A stretch of 64,000 nucleotides of DNA from Aurantiacibacter zhengii (GCF_003584125.1 NZ_QXFL01000003.1:186001-250000); one strand, 5' to 3'; counted from the first letter of the stretch, positions 8,431 to 18,757 are shown. Numbers and translations are program-made. Notes: generated from the letters alone by a model not told the origin.

Positions 8431-8858
8431 TGCGCCTGTTCGTTTACGGCGTACTCATAAAGAAGTTGGCAAAGGGCCGCGCAGCCGAATTGGTCGCCGC
8501 CCTCGACGACGGCTTGCCTGCCACCACGCGCGGCGCGCTCTACGCCGTCCAAGGCGAGGATGGCGGCTGGTATCCGATCCTCCTGCCCGATCCCGAAGGC
8601 GGCGAGGTACATGGCGTGGTGCACGAGGCGGGGGCGGTCGAATGGCAGGCGATGGACGCGTTCGAAGACGCCCACGATGGCCCGGACGCGGAGTATCGCC
8701 GCAAGACCATTCCCGTCATGCTTCCTAATGCCCTGGTGGTGGATGCCCAAGCCTATTGCTATGCGCGCGAAGTGCCAGCGGATGCGGTGCCCATTGAAGG
8801 CGGCAGCTTTGCGCGGTGGCTGGAGGATACGGGGCGCAGGCCGATCGGGTCGCGCTAA
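8430..8858 (+). CDS. Gamma-glutamylcyclotransferase-fold (GGCT) protein
   Basis: 142 residues starting at the ATG that shares its first base with the hisN stop. The N-terminal RLFVYGVLI matches the YGxL substrate-binding loop of the GGCT/AIG2-like fold, and a conserved acidic position is available in the AFEDAHD segment. Family members act on gamma-glutamyl peptides, but many bacterial ones have no known substrate. Length and motif order fit a single-domain member. The assignment to the fold is fairly safe; the substrate is unknown. Confidence 0.7.
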   Translation: MRLFVYGVLIKKLAKGRAAELVAALDDGLPATTRGALYAVQGEDGGWYPILLPDPEGGEVHGVVHEAGAVEWQAMDAFEDAHDGPDAEYRRKTIPVMLPNALVVDAQAYCYAREVPADAVPIEGGSFARWLEDTGRRPIGSR

Positions 8859-8987
8859 GTCCGACTTCGCTTGCAATTCGCCGCAGAATCGCTAAATGCG
8901 CGCCCTTCACTGACACGTGATTATCTTCCGGTCTGGCTGAAAGGGCTGCCAGGGCTGGTTGGACGTGTCTCTGCAAAGGAGATGAAA

Positions 8988-9191
8988 ATGCCCAAGCTGA
9001 AGACCAAGAGCGGCGTGAAGAAGCGCTTCAAGCTCACCGCCACCGGCAAGGTCAAGCATGGTGTCGCCGGCAAGCGCCACCGCCTGATCAGCCACAATGC
9101 CAAGTATATCCGCCAGCAGCGCGGCACCAAGGTCCTGTCCAAGGCAGACTGGAGTGCTGTGAAGAAGTGGGCGCCCTACGGTCTCGATTGA
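8988..9191 (+). CDS. rpmI: 50S ribosomal protein L35
   Basis: 67 residues, highly basic, beginning [20 protein letters not shown], the universal L35 opening. The ribosome site AAAGGAG lies just upstream of the ATG at 8988; an in-frame GTG-rich extension further upstream has no ribosome site. rplT follows 23 bases later, the conserved rpmI-rplT pair. infC, often upstream in other bacteria, is absent here. A weak promoter-like TTGCAA(8871-8876)-16-TAAATG lies in the leader. In other bacteria L20 controls this operon by binding the leader, but I see no clear L20-binding fold here. Confidence 0.97.
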   Translation: MPKLKTKSGVKKRFKLTATGKVKHGVAGKRHRLISHNAKYIRQQRGTKVLSKADWSAVKKWAPYGLD

Positions 9192-9214
9192 GCCGGGTTT
9201 AAAGGAGAAAAGAT

Positions 9215-9574
9215 ATGCCTCGCATTAAACGTGGTGTGACCACCCGCCAGAAGCACAAGCGTATTCTCGATCAGGCCAAGGGTTACCGCGGCCGTCGCAA
9301 GAATACGATCCGCGTCGCCCGTCAGGCCGTCGAAAAGGCCGGCCAGTACGCCTATCGCGACCGCAAGGTTAAGAAGCGCAATTTCCGCGCCCTGTGGATC
9401 CAGCGCATCAACGCCGCCGTGCGTCCCGAAGGTTTGACCTACTCGCAGTTCATGCATGGCGTGAAGCTTGCCGGTATCGAGCTGGACCGGAAGGTCATGG
9501 CCGACCTGGCGATGAACGAAGCCGAAGCTTTCGGCCTGATCATCAAGCAGGCCAAGGACGCTCTGCCCGCTTGA
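9215..9574 (+). CDS. rplT: 50S ribosomal protein L20
   Basis: 119 residues, the standard length, highly basic. It binds 23S rRNA and is needed early in large-subunit assembly. The N-terminal [20 protein letters not shown] and the later [20 protein letters not shown] are hallmark L20 segments. The start has a strong AAAGGAG site. A clear rho-independent terminator follows at 9602-9642, closing the rpmI-rplT operon. Confidence 0.98.
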   Translation: MPRIKRGVTTRQKHKRILDQAKGYRGRRKNTIRVARQAVEKAGQYAYRDRKVKKRNFRALWIQRINAAVRPEGLTYSQFMHGVKLAGIELDRKVMADLAMNEAEAFGLIIKQAKDALPA

Positions 9575-9601
9575 TCGCGGACAACGGCTTTCGAACAGCA
9601 A

Positions 9602-9642
9602 AAGGGCGCGGTTGGCAGATGCCATCCGCGCCCTTCGCTTTT
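9602..9642 (+). terminator. Rho-independent terminator after rplT
   Basis: Perfect 10-base stem AAGGGCGCGG (9602-9611) and CCGCGCCCTT (9626-9635), with a 14-base loop, followed by CGC and TTTT (9639-9642). It ends the ribosomal operon before the convergent exported-protein gene. Confidence 0.85.
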
Positions 9643-9708
9643 GCAGGCAGGCGTGCTCCCGCCGGGATCGCTTGAGCAGAAGCCCGCCCGCTGCGCAGAT
9701 GGTCAGCG

Positions 9709-10590
9709 TCAGAGCAGGTCTTCGACCGATACCCAGCCACTGGTGCCGAAATTGTCGGATACCTCGATCCACAGCCCTTCGCGGCGTCCCGACGGCGTCA
9801 ACTGAGTCCCCTCGCGAAGGGAGCGTATTTCTGCGCCCTCGGAACTGGGGCTGTCGCGCATGATAGTGTCGGTCGCCACGGTCGCCGCCGGTTCGGCCGC
9901 AGCAGGTGCGGGCGCCGAGGGAGCGGCTGCCAGCGCGGCACGCTGGTCTACCAGCTGATTGAAGGCGATGATGAAAGCCTCGGTGAGTTTGCGGCCGTTG
10001 CCGCTATCGGAATAGCCAACGCTGTCGGCCAGTGCGCGGTTGGCAGCACCGCCGGAGCCGCGAAAGCTCAGGCTGGAACTGCGCACGGATCCCGTGCCCG
10101 CCGCCAGCGGCTGGCCGGTGGCCGGGCTGACCACGGTCAGCGCCGCGGCAACGGTCGTCCGCCTGCCGCCAAGGCCGCCGAGCATGCCCAGAGCGGCGCC
10201 GCCGAAGGGGACGCGCGAAAGAACGGCTCCAGCAGCGCCGGATCGTACCAGCGCCTCCCGGGCAACGCCGGTCGCCACGTTGATCCCCTGATCGACCTCC
10301 TCCTGCGTGCCGGCGATCGCGGTCAGAAGGAACTGGGCCGGTGTGCCGTCGGCTCCGCTGTGCGGCGTGAAGCAACCGGATTCGGCAGCGAGCCGCGACA
10401 CCAGCATTCGCGGACTGCCAAGATCCCACTGGCTCCATCCTGCGTTCGGACTGTCGACCAGGGCGATGGTGCCCAGACTCTCCTCACACCGAACAAGCTG
10501 TACCTCTTCATCGTCCGCCAGAGCGGGTGCGGGTGCCAGCGCGATGGCGGCCAGGCCTGCGCATACGGCGGCATTTCTTAAAGTAGACAT
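9709..10590 (-). CDS. Exported CsgG-like protein with C-terminal SH3 domain
   Basis: 293 residues with a signal peptide (about 1-25, ending APALADD). The first half contains VDSPNAGWSQWDLGSPRMLV and a variable-rich middle, arranged like CsgG/HfaB-type outer-membrane lipoproteins, but there is no lipobox. A Pro/Ala-rich linker (about 205-225) leads to a bacterial SH3 domain (about 230-293, with DTIMRDSPSSEGAEIRSLREG and WIEVSDNFGTSGWVSVEDLL). Such SH3 domains often bind cell wall. An envelope role is likely; the exact function is unknown. It is convergent with rplT. Confidence 0.68.
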   Translation of the reverse strand: MSTLRNAAVCAGLAAIALAPAPALADDEEVQLVRCEESLGTIALVDSPNAGWSQWDLGSPRMLVSRLAAESGCFTPHSGADGTPAQFLLTAIAGTQEEVDQGINVATGVAREALVRSGAAGAVLSRVPFGGAALGMLGGLGGRRTTVAAALTVVSPATGQPLAAGTGSVRSSSLSFRGSGGAANRALADSVGYSDSGNGRKLTEAFIIAFNQLVDQRAALAAAPSAPAPAAAEPAATVATDTIMRDSPSSEGAEIRSLREGTQLTPSGRREGLWIEVSDNFGTSGWVSVEDLL

Positions 10591-10973
10591 TGCGTATCCC
10601 CTGCTAGACTGTTCGCGGTCGAAACGCCGCGCAAGTGGAGGACAATCGCAATCGCAGCGGTGAACAAGTGGCGCAGCGAAACCTAACAGCGCTTGTCATC
10701 TAGGTTACGGCGCTTTTCATCGTACCGGCCCCAATTGTCGGGCAAGGTGCACGCATTCAGTGGGCACAATCTCCGATCGCACCGAAAAATCTCTCGCCTT
10801 TGTCAAGGCGATGATTGTTCGAGTCGGCTTTGTTTCCCATCAATTCGCAGGGATGGCAGCGACTTGCTTGCGAAGTGAAGGAAGTGCTAGGCAGCGCGCT
10901 GTTTTCGATGCGCGGGGACTTTTTGTGGGGAAGATAAATCTCAGCAGCAACGAAGCAGGGTGACGGAATAGAG
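10591..10973. other. Divergent intergenic region with two inverted repeats
   Basis: About 380 bases without a credible gene. It contains AACCTA...TAGGTT (10680-10706) and a tight hairpin TCGCCTT-TGTC-AAGGCGA (10794-10811) without a T-tract, so not a standard terminator. Either could be a binding site for the AraC-type regulator encoded just downstream, but this is a guess. Short open frames here have no ribosome sites. Confidence 0.4.
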
Positions 10974-11810
10974 GTGCGGGTCTTCAACCTTGACTCGCGC
11001 CTGCACGACTATTTCGGGTCGCTGTACTTCTTTACGGTCGATGTCCCCGAAAAGGATCAGGTGGCGGACTGCCATTATCCCGACTGGGCAAGTATCAATT
11101 TTCTTGCCAGCGGGGAGCAGCACCGAGCGGCGCTGTGGGGTGACCCCATGCAACCGCTGGCGCGATGTTCCGCACACGGACCGACGAGCCGGGCGGTGCG
11201 TCTTCGTCTTGGCAACTCGCGGTCGTGGAGCATCGGGCTGAAACCGGCAGGCTGGGCGCGTTATGTCGAAGGCCCGGCCAGTGCCGTTGCCAACCAGTTA
11301 CACGATGGAGCGACCTTGCCCGCGCTGTCGCGATTTGCCCCCATTCAGCGACTGGTCGAGGGGGGTGTGGGTGATCCCGAAGTTACTGCGAGGTCGATAG
11401 AACAGTACCTGATCGATGCGCAGCCAGCGTCCAACCCGCATGAGGAAATGGTTACGGCCCTCTACCTGGCCCTGCGCGATCCGGAGATCGGTGACGTGGA
11501 TACGCTGGCACAGAAGGTGGGAGCCAGCCGCCGTACTATCGAACGTCTGGCCTCGCGCTATTTCGGTTTTTCGCCAAAGCTCCTGTTGCGGCGCCAGCGG
11601 TTCCTGCGCAGCTTGGGCAAGTTTTCCCTAGACCCGGATCGTACATGGAGCGCTTCGCTGGACGATCACTATGTCGACCAGGCGCATTTCGTGCGCGATT
11701 TTCGCGCCTTCATGGGGATGACTCCCAGTAAATACGCGAGATTGCCTCACCCCTTGCCCAATGCGATCATCGCCCATCGTCTCGAAGAGCAGGGCGCGCA
11801 CCAGCGCTGA
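10974..11810 (+). CDS. AraC-family transcriptional regulator
   Basis: 278 residues from a GTG start. The C-terminal 100 or so residues form the paired helix-turn-helix of AraC proteins: DVDTLAQKVGASRRTIERLA (first helix-turn-helix, about 178-197), then YVDQAHFVRDFRAFMGMTPSKY (second, about 235-256) with the family's F-R...G-x-x-P ending. The N-terminal 150 residues resemble the DUF6597-type sensor domain of such regulators. It stands alone, 90 bases before pheS on the same strand, and does not identify its target or ligand. Confidence 0.85.
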   Translation: MRVFNLDSRLHDYFGSLYFFTVDVPEKDQVADCHYPDWASINFLASGEQHRAALWGDPMQPLARCSAHGPTSRAVRLRLGNSRSWSIGLKPAGWARYVEGPASAVANQLHDGATLPALSRFAPIQRLVEGGVGDPEVTARSIEQYLIDAQPASNPHEEMVTALYLALRDPEIGDVDTLAQKVGASRRTIERLASRYFGFSPKLLLRRQRFLRSLGKFSLDPDRTWSASLDDHYVDQAHFVRDFRAFMGMTPSKYARLPHPLPNAIIAHRLEEQGAHQR

Positions 11811-11900
11811 GGCGGTCGATTGCCCTCATTTAGGGCTTGGGCACGGGCGGCATGGCGGCTAACAGGCGCGGCCTGTCCGCAAAAACAAATCGAAGTATCC

Positions 11901-13001
11901 ATGTCCGACCACGAACAAATGGCCCACGAGGCAAATGCCCGCATTGCCGGGGCCGCAGACCTGAACGCGCTGGAGGCGATGCGCGTCGAATATCTCGGTA
12001 AGCAGGGCAGCATTTCCGGCCTGCTGAAAACGCTCGGCAAGATGAGCCCGGAGGAACGGCAGGAGAAGGCGCCCGCCATCCAGTCGATGCGCCAGACGGT
12101 TGCCGATGCATTGGCCGCGCGCAAGGAAGAGCTGGAAGCGGCCGAGCTCGAAGCGCGCCTTGCTACCGAAACGATCGACCTGACACTGCCCGCGCCGACC
12201 GCACCCAAGGGCAGCGTACACCCGGTAAGCCAGGTGATGGACGAACTGGCGGAGATTTTCGCCGACCTCGGCTTCGCCGTGGCCACCGGGCCGGAGATCG
12301 AGGACGACTGGTACAACTTCACCGCGCTCAACATGCCGGAAAGCCACCCGGCCCGCGCGATGCACGACACGTTCTATTTCCCCGATACCGCGCCCAAGGG
12401 CGGCAAGATGCTGCTGCGCACGCACACCAGCCCGGTGCAGGTGCGCACGATGATGGCTGAAGGCGCTCCGCTGCGCATCATTGCGCCCGGCCGCGTCTAC
12501 CGTTCCGACAGCGATGCCACGCATACGCCGATGTTCCACCAGATCGAGGGCTTGGTGATCGACCGGGACATTCACCTCGGCCACCTGAAGTGGACGCTGG
12601 AAACTTTCCTCAAGGCCTTCTTCGAGACCGAAGACATCGTCCTGCGCCTGCGACCCAGTTACTTCCCCTTCACCGAGCCGAGCGTCGAAGTCGACGTCGG
12701 TTTCGCCATCGAGAATGGCAAGCGCATCCTCGGCGGCAGCGGTGACGAGCCGGGTCACGGCTGGATGGAACTGCTGGGCAGCGGCATGGTGAACCGGCGC
12801 GTGATCGAATTTGCCGGTCTCGACCCCGACGAATGGCAGGGCTTTGCCTGGGGCCTTGGCGTGGATCGTCTTGCCATGCTGAAATACGGGATGGATGACC
12901 TGCGCGCCTTCTTCGACGGGGATTCCCGCTGGCTGGCGCACTATGGCTTCAGCCCGTTCGACCAGCCGACCCTTTCCGCCGGTGTAGGAGCGAAAGCATG
13001 A
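11901..13001 (+). CDS. pheS: Phenylalanyl-tRNA synthetase alpha subunit
   Basis: 366 residues from the ATG at 11901 ([17 protein letters not shown]), the expected start for the N-terminal coiled-coil arm; an in-frame extension upstream has no support. It is the catalytic subunit of the alpha2-beta2 enzyme that charges tRNA-Phe. Class II motifs are present: motif 2 in [20 protein letters not shown] (about 204-223) and motif 3 in [18 protein letters not shown] (about 319-336). Its stop overlaps the pheT start by 4 bases (ATGA), the conserved pheS-pheT arrangement. Confidence 0.97.
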   Translation: MSDHEQMAHEANARIAGAADLNALEAMRVEYLGKQGSISGLLKTLGKMSPEERQEKAPAIQSMRQTVADALAARKEELEAAELEARLATETIDLTLPAPTAPKGSVHPVSQVMDELAEIFADLGFAVATGPEIEDDWYNFTALNMPESHPARAMHDTFYFPDTAPKGGKMLLRTHTSPVQVRTMMAEGAPLRIIAPGRVYRSDSDATHTPMFHQIEGLVIDRDIHLGHLKWTLETFLKAFFETEDIVLRLRPSYFPFTEPSVEVDVGFAIENGKRILGGSGDEPGHGWMELLGSGMVNRRVIEFAGLDPDEWQGFAWGLGVDRLAMLKYGMDDLRAFFDGDSRWLAHYGFSPFDQPTLSAGVGAKA

Positions 13002-15388
13002 AGTTCTCGCTCGAATGGCTGACCTATTTCCTCGAGACCGAGGCTACCGTCGCCGAAATCGCCGCCAAGCTGAATGCCATCGGCATCGAAGTGGAAGATA
13101 TCGAGGATCCGGCCGACAAGCTGGAAGGCTTCCGCGTGGCAGAGGTGCTGACCGCGAAGCCGCATCCCGATGCCGATAAGCTTCAGGTGCTCACCGTATC
13201 CACGGGTGAGGGCGATCCGCTGACCGTGGTCTGCGGCGCGCCCAATGCCCGCGCCGGCATGAAGGGCGTGCTGGGCGTTGCCGGGGCCGTGGTTCCGGCC
13301 AACGGCATGAAGCTGCGCAAGTCGGAGATTCGCGGCGTCGAATCAAATGGCATGATGTGCTCCGTGCGAGAGCTGGAATTGGGCGACGCCCACGAAGGCA
13401 TCATCGAATTGCCGGAAGATGCGCCGGTGGGCGAAGCTTTCGCCGATTACCACGGCGCATCGCCGGTGTTCGATGTTGCGATCACGCCCAACCGTCCCGA
13501 TTGCATGGGCGTATACGGCATTGCCCGCGATCTTGCCGCGGCAGGCCTTGGTACGCTGAAGTCCATCGACGCAAATAGCGTTGCTGCGACCTTCCCCTGC
13601 CCGGTGGAAATCCGCACCGACGATCCCGAGGGTTGCCCGGCGTTCTACGGCCGCGTCATCAAGGGCGTGACCAACGGGGAAAGCCCCGAATGGATGCAGA
13701 AGCGCCTTATGGCGGCTGGCCAGCGCCCGATCAGCACACTGGTGGACATCACCAATTACATGATGCTGGCCTTCGGTCGCCCGGCTCACGTCTATGACCT
13801 TGCCAAGCTCTCCGGCTCGGTGGTCGCCCGCCGCGCCGAAGACGGCGAGCAGGTGCTGGCGCTGAACGAGAAGACCTACACTCTCGATTCCACCATGACC
13901 GTGATCGCCGACGATAACGGCGTGCACGATATTGGGGGCATCATGGGCGGCGAAGAGTCTTCGGTGCAGCCCGAGACGACCGACGTATTGCTGGAAATCG
14001 CCTATTTCGATCCCGAAGCCATCGGCGTGACGGGCCGCAAGCTGGGCCTCGCCACCGATGCCCGCACCCGGTTCGAGCGCGGGGTGGACCCGGCGTGGCT
14101 GGACGAGGGGCTGGAAACTCTCACCAGCCTGATCCAGCGTTTCTGCGGCGGCGAAGCGAGCAAGATCGTTCGCGCCGGAACTCCGCCGACGGAGCCGAAG
14201 GTAATCGCTTTCGATCCGGGCCTGACTGCGCGCCTTGGCGGGGTGGACGTGCCCGAGGCCGAGCAGAAGCGCATCCTCGAAGCGCTCGATTTCGGCGTGG
14301 GCGCGGACTGGAAAGTCACCTGTCCGCCGCGTCGTCACGACATCGAAAGCGCAGCCGATCTCGTCGAGGAAGTCGTGCGTATCTACGGCCTCGATAAGGT
14401 GGCCAGTGTGGCCCTGCCGCGAGCCGAAGGCGTTGCCCGACCCACCGCCACGCCGATGCAGGCGCTGGAACGCCGCCTGCGTCGCAGCGCTGCCTCGCGC
14501 GGTCTGAACGAAGCGGTGACCTGGTCTTTCCTGCCGACCCAGCAGGCGGAGCATTTCGCCGATGGCGATGCGCTGTGGGTGCTCGACAACCCCATCAGCG
14601 AGGACATGAAGGCCATGCGCCCCTCGCTCATCCCCGGCCTGCTGAGCGCGGCGAAGCGCAATGCCGATCGCGGCGCTGCCGGTGTACGCCTGTTCGAAGT
14701 GGGTCGCCGCTACCTGCGCGCGCAGGATGGATCGAGTGACGAGCATCCCACACTTTGCGTGCTGCTCGCTGGTGAGAAGACACCGCGTGGCTGGGCCAGC
14801 GGCAAGGCGGCGAAGTTCGACGCCTTCGATGGCAAGGCCGAGGCGGAAGCGCTGCTGGCCGAAGCCGGCGCACCGGTCGACAAGCTGATGGTGATGGGAG
14901 AGGCCGGTGGCCAGTTCCACCCCGGCCAGTCCGCCACACTCCGCCTTGGTCCCAAAAACGTGCTCGCCCGCTTTGGCGCGCTGCATCCCGCAACGCTCGA
15001 TGCCTTCGATATCGATGGGCCAGTGGTTGCCGTCGAGATTTACCTCGACGCTATTCCTGCCAAGAAGGGCAAGGCCGGGTTCGAGAAGCCCGATTTCGCT
15101 CCGCCTGCCCTGCAGTCGGTGGAGCGCGACTTTGCCTTCCTCGTGCCGGAAGACCTGGCGTCGGCAGACCTGCTGCGCGCTGTAAGAGGCGCGGACAAGG
15201 CCAACATCGTGGACGCGCGCGTCTTCGATGTGTTCGCCGGACAGGGCGTGCCCGAGGAGAAGAAGTCCATCGCCATCGAAGTAACGCTGCAACCGGGTGA
15301 GAAGTCGTTCAAGGACGAAGAGCTGAAAGCGATCAGCGACAAGGTCGTGGCCGCTGCTGCCAGGCAGGGCGCGGAACTGCGCGGCTGA
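12998..15388 (+). CDS. pheT: Phenylalanyl-tRNA synthetase beta subunit
   Basis: 796 residues, typical for bacterial PheT. Domains in order: an EMAP-type tRNA-binding domain (about 40-150, with [16 protein letters not shown]), B3/B4 domain with editing site (about 210-380), B5 domain (about 400-470), a catalytic-like core (about 480-680), and the C-terminal ferredoxin-fold anticodon-binding domain (about 700-795, [13 protein letters not shown] to [16 protein letters not shown]). It starts within the pheS stop and is followed 3 bases later by prfC, so pheS-pheT-prfC may be one transcript. Confidence 0.97.
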   Translation: MKFSLEWLTYFLETEATVAEIAAKLNAIGIEVEDIEDPADKLEGFRVAEVLTAKPHPDADKLQVLTVSTGEGDPLTVVCGAPNARAGMKGVLGVAGAVVPANGMKLRKSEIRGVESNGMMCSVRELELGDAHEGIIELPEDAPVGEAFADYHGASPVFDVAITPNRPDCMGVYGIARDLAAAGLGTLKSIDANSVAATFPCPVEIRTDDPEGCPAFYGRVIKGVTNGESPEWMQKRLMAAGQRPISTLVDITNYMMLAFGRPAHVYDLAKLSGSVVARRAEDGEQVLALNEKTYTLDSTMTVIADDNGVHDIGGIMGGEESSVQPETTDVLLEIAYFDPEAIGVTGRKLGLATDARTRFERGVDPAWLDEGLETLTSLIQRFCGGEASKIVRAGTPPTEPKVIAFDPGLTARLGGVDVPEAEQKRILEALDFGVGADWKVTCPPRRHDIESAADLVEEVVRIYGLDKVASVALPRAEGVARPTATPMQALERRLRRSAASRGLNEAVTWSFLPTQQAEHFADGDALWVLDNPISEDMKAMRPSLIPGLLSAAKRNADRGAAGVRLFEVGRRYLRAQDGSSDEHPTLCVLLAGEKTPRGWASGKAAKFDAFDGKAEAEALLAEAGAPVDKLMVMGEAGGQFHPGQSATLRLGPKNVLARFGALHPATLDAFDIDGPVVAVEIYLDAIPAKKGKAGFEKPDFAPPALQSVERDFAFLVPEDLASADLLRAVRGADKANIVDARVFDVFAGQGVPEEKKSIAIEVTLQPGEKSFKDEELKAISDKVVAAAARQGAELRG

Positions 15389-15391
15389 TCC

Positions 15392-16933
15392 ATGACCTCG
15401 AACCGTAGGACCTTCGCGATCATCTCGCACCCTGACGCGGGTAAGACCACGCTGACGGAAAAGCTGCTGCTGCAGGGCGGGGCGATCCATCAGGCGGGAC
15501 TGGTGAAAGCGCGCGGCGCGGCGCGTCGTGCCCGGTCCGACTGGATGAAGATCGAGCAGCAGCGCGGTATCTCCGTCACCTCGTCCGTGATGACGTTCGA
15601 GAAGGAATATGACGGTGAGACCATCACCTTCAACCTTCTCGACACGCCGGGGCACGAGGATTTCTCCGAAGACACCTACCGCACCCTGACTGCTGTCGAT
15701 TCCGCCATTATGGTGATCGACGCGGCCAAGGGTATCGAGCCGCAGACGCGCAAGCTGTTCGAAGTCTGCCGCCTGCGTTCGGTTCCGATCATCACCTTCG
15801 TCAACAAGGTGGACCGAGAAGGCCGCGACCCGTTCGAAACGATGGACGAAGTGGCCGACATGCTGGCGCTGGATGTCAGCCCGCAGATGTGGCCCATCGG
15901 CATGGGCGGCCTGTTCGAAGGCCTGCTGGATTTCCGCACACAGGAAGTCGCACGCGTGGAAGGCGGATCGAACGAGTACCTGGGCATGCGCGACCCGCTG
16001 GATCAGGCGGCAATCTCCGGCAACTTCGAGGAAGAGTACCAGCTGGCGCAGGCGGGGTATCCGGAATTCGACCTGGAAGCCTATCGCAACGGTGATCTGA
16101 CGCCGGTCTATTTCGGATCGGCGCTGAAGAACCTCGGCGTCGAGGAACTGATCGATGCGATCGCCCGAATCGCGCCGCCGCCGCGCCCGCAACCCGCAGG
16201 CGAAGAGAAGATCGGTCCGGAACACGATGAGGTCTCCGGCTTCATCTTCAAGGTGCAGGCCAACATGGACCCCAACCACCGCGACCGCATCGCCTTCATG
16301 CGGCAGGTGTCGGGGACTTTCAAACGCGGCATGAAGCTGACCCCCAGCGGCCTGGGCAAGCCCATCGCCGTCCACTCGCCAATCCTGTTTTTTGCGCAGG
16401 ACCGCGAGATTGCCGATACGGCGGAGCCGGGCGACATCATCGGCATTCCCAACCACGGCACCTTGCGTGTGGGCGATACGCTGAGCGAGAAGAACGAAAT
16501 CCGCTTCACCGGCCTGCCCAACTTCGCGCCGGAAATCCTGCGCCGCGTGCAGTTGAAGGATCCGACCAAGACAAAGCAGTTGCGCAAGGCGCTGGATGAC
16601 CTTTCAGAAGAAGGCGTGATCCAGGTCTTCTACCCCGAGATCGGCGGCAGCAGCATCGTGGGCGTCGTTGGCCAGTTGCAGCTCGACGTGCTGATTTCGC
16701 GGCTGGGTGCGGAATACAAGGTCGATGCCGCGCTCGAGGCTTCCCCTTTCGCCACGGCGCGATGGCTGAAGGGCACCGACGCGGCGCTGCGCGATTTCGA
16801 AAAGTTCAACCAGGGCAACCTTGCGCGCGACCGCGATGGCGACCTCGTCTTCATGGCCAAGAGCGCGTGGGACGTGGGCTACCAGGAAGAGAAGAATCCC
16901 GACCTCGCATTTTCTGCCACCAAGGAGCGGTGA
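15392..16933 (+). CDS. prfC: Peptide chain release factor 3
   Basis: 513 residues. RF3 is a translational GTPase that removes RF1/RF2 from the ribosome after termination. G-domain motifs: G1 SHPDAGKTTLTEKLLL (about 12-27), the RF3-specific GAARRARSDWMKIEQQRGIS segment, G3 DTPGHEDFSEDTYRTL (about 82-97), and G4 NKVDREGRD (about 137-145). The later SGFIFKVQANMDPNHRDRIA is domain II. It follows pheT with a 3-base gap. RF3 is not universal in alphaproteobacteria, so its presence is worth noting, but the family call is clear. Confidence 0.95.
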   Translation: MTSNRRTFAIISHPDAGKTTLTEKLLLQGGAIHQAGLVKARGAARRARSDWMKIEQQRGISVTSSVMTFEKEYDGETITFNLLDTPGHEDFSEDTYRTLTAVDSAIMVIDAAKGIEPQTRKLFEVCRLRSVPIITFVNKVDREGRDPFETMDEVADMLALDVSPQMWPIGMGGLFEGLLDFRTQEVARVEGGSNEYLGMRDPLDQAAISGNFEEEYQLAQAGYPEFDLEAYRNGDLTPVYFGSALKNLGVEELIDAIARIAPPPRPQPAGEEKIGPEHDEVSGFIFKVQANMDPNHRDRIAFMRQVSGTFKRGMKLTPSGLGKPIAVHSPILFFAQDREIADTAEPGDIIGIPNHGTLRVGDTLSEKNEIRFTGLPNFAPEILRRVQLKDPTKTKQLRKALDDLSEEGVIQVFYPEIGGSSIVGVVGQLQLDVLISRLGAEYKVDAALEASPFATARWLKGTDAALRDFEKFNQGNLARDRDGDLVFMAKSAWDVGYQEEKNPDLAFSATKER

Positions 16934-16964
16934 CACGGCGGCGCCTTGCGCGTAGTCTTTGCCC

Positions 16965-17537
16965 ATGGCCGACTTTTTCGAAGCACTGAACGAGAAACAT
17001 ATCGCGATGATCGAGGCCCAGCCGGTCTTTTTCGTCGCCACCTCTGCACCAGGCGCACGCATCAATCTCTCGCCCAAGGGATACGACGCCTTTCGGGTGC
17101 TCTCGCCAACGCGTGTCGGCTATCTCGACCTTGCCGGTTCGGGAAACGAGACCAACGCGCACCTGCTGGCCGATGGCCGGATCACGCTGATGTTCTGCAA
17201 TTTCCAGCAGCCAGCGCTCATCCTGCAGATCTACGGTGCGGGAAAACCGGTGTTGCCGTCGGACAGTGGCTGGGATGCCATCGCAAGGCATTTCACCCTG
17301 CTTCCCGGCACCCGTCAGATCTTCGATATCGAAATCGAAAGCGTGCAGACGTCCTGCGGATGGGGCGTGCCGTTCATGGAGTTCGAGCGCGAGCGGCAGA
17401 CGCTGCTGAAAGCGCATACCGGTGTCGATCCGCAGAAATGGGCGACCAAACACTCAAACCGCCGCGAAAGCATCGATGGGCTGCCAACGCGCCCCACCGA
17501 CCGTTACATCGCCGGGAACCTGCCGCAGGAGGGCTGA
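16965..17537 (+). CDS. Pyridoxamine 5'-phosphate oxidase-like flavin-binding protein
   Basis: 190 residues from the ATG at 16965. The pattern FFVATSAPGARINLSPKGYD near the N-terminus, followed by YLDLAGSGNETNAHLL and ITLMFCNFQQPALILQIYG, is that of the split-barrel PNPOx-like superfamily, which binds FMN or F420-like cofactors. This subgroup is usually annotated as pyridoxamine 5'-phosphate oxidase family of unknown substrate; it lacks the length and C-terminus of true PdxH. It overlaps the next gene by 1 base (TGATG) and is preceded by prfC on the same strand. Confidence 0.8.
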   Translation: MADFFEALNEKHIAMIEAQPVFFVATSAPGARINLSPKGYDAFRVLSPTRVGYLDLAGSGNETNAHLLADGRITLMFCNFQQPALILQIYGAGKPVLPSDSGWDAIARHFTLLPGTRQIFDIEIESVQTSCGWGVPFMEFERERQTLLKAHTGVDPQKWATKHSNRRESIDGLPTRPTDRYIAGNLPQEG

Positions 17538-18223
17538 TGCAGCTCACCTTCGCCAGCTACAATATTCACAAGGGCGTGGGACTGGACCGGCGCCGCGACC
17601 CGGATCGCATCCTGTCGGTGATCGAGGAACTGCAGGCGGATGTCATCGCGCTGCAGGAAGTCGACGAGCGATTCGGCACCCGGCGGGCGGTGCTCAATCG
17701 CCAGGAACTGGAAAGTGCGGGCTACCAAGTAGCCTCCCATTCGACAAAGCCCGCCAGCATGGGCTGGCACGGCAATGCGCTGCTCGTGCGCGACGGCCTG
17801 GAGGTGATTGAGGTCGAATCCGAGACATTGCCCCGGCTGGAACCGCGCGGCGCGGTGCGGGCGCAGTTGCGTGTCGATGGCCAGCAGATCTGCGTGACCT
17901 GCATGCATCTCGATCTGTCGGGCCTGCGACGCAAACGCCAGTTCGCCCATCTTTGCAACAACAGCCGCGCGCCCGGCCTGCCCGCCGTGATGCTGGGCGA
18001 CTGCAATGAATGGATCAGGCCCATCGGCGGCGTGCGGGGACTGGCCGCGCACTGGGAAATGGTGGAGCCCGGCAGGAGCTTTCCCGCCCGCAGGCCGCTG
18101 CTGGCGTTGGACCGCCTGATGCATACGCCGCATTGGTCGCTGGATCACGCACAGGTCCACACGAGCCCGCTGGCCCGGCAGGCATCGGACCACCTTCCCA
18201 TAAAGGTCGCGCTGACGCTTTGA
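17537..18223 (+). CDS. Endonuclease/exonuclease/phosphatase (EEP) family hydrolase
   Basis: 228 residues starting at the ATG inside the previous stop, with a strong AGGAGGG site. Metal-dependent EEP motifs: FASYNIHKG (about 5-13), ALQEVDERF (about 38-46) with the catalytic glutamate, GDCNEW (about 154-159) with the Asp/Asn pair, and the final SDHLPIKV (about 216-223) with the catalytic Asp-His. The family covers DNases, sphingomyelinase-like lipases and inositol phosphatases; the substrate cannot be read from sequence. No signal peptide, so it is probably cytoplasmic. Confidence 0.86.
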   Translation: MQLTFASYNIHKGVGLDRRRDPDRILSVIEELQADVIALQEVDERFGTRRAVLNRQELESAGYQVASHSTKPASMGWHGNALLVRDGLEVIEVESETLPRLEPRGAVRAQLRVDGQQICVTCMHLDLSGLRRKRQFAHLCNNSRAPGLPAVMLGDCNEWIRPIGGVRGLAAHWEMVEPGRSFPARRPLLALDRLMHTPHWSLDHAQVHTSPLARQASDHLPIKVALTL

Positions 18224-18236
18224 CGCGAAAGGCAGT

Positions 18237-18271
18237 GCCCAAAAAATAGGCGCGGTGCCTGTGTTTTGGGC
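18237..18271 (+). terminator. Nested hairpin, likely terminator after the EEP hydrolase gene
   Basis: Outer stem GCCCAAAA (18237-18244) with TTTTGGGC (18264-18271); inner stem AGGC (18248-18251) with GCCT (18257-18260). Both are perfect. The inner hairpin is followed by GTGTTTT, and on the minus strand the A-run becomes T-rich, so it could act in either direction. It sits 13 bases after the stop codon and before the sigma-54 promoter. Confidence 0.5.
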
Positions 18272-18336
18272 TTCGGGCGGGGGCTGCAACCCTCATCGCC
18301 GCGCCAAGTTCCCGTAAATTATCACCTCCCTGCTTC

Positions 18337-18352
18337 TGGCACGGCTGTTGCA
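18337..18352 (+). promoter_or_regulatory. Sigma-54 (RpoN) promoter of glnK-amt
   Basis: TGGCACGGCTGTTGCA matches the consensus TGGCAC-N5-TTGCA exactly, with the invariant GG at 18338-18339 (-24) and GC at 18350-18351 (-12). It lies 50 bases upstream of the glnK start. RpoN promoters with this match are turned on by NtrC under nitrogen limitation; an upstream NtrC site was not pinned down. Confidence 0.9.
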
Positions 18353-18392
18353 TTGCAGCATCTGCGGCCGGGAGCGACCCGGCAAGTCATAG

Positions 18393-18740
<348 letters not shown>

Positions 18741-18757
18741 TCAGGGGGTCAGACAAA

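Noticed and set aside
13343-16456. A 1037-codon open frame on the minus strand across pheT and prfC
   Set aside because: It lies opposite two clear essential genes, has no family resemblance and its residues are those expected from high-GC antisense third-position bias.
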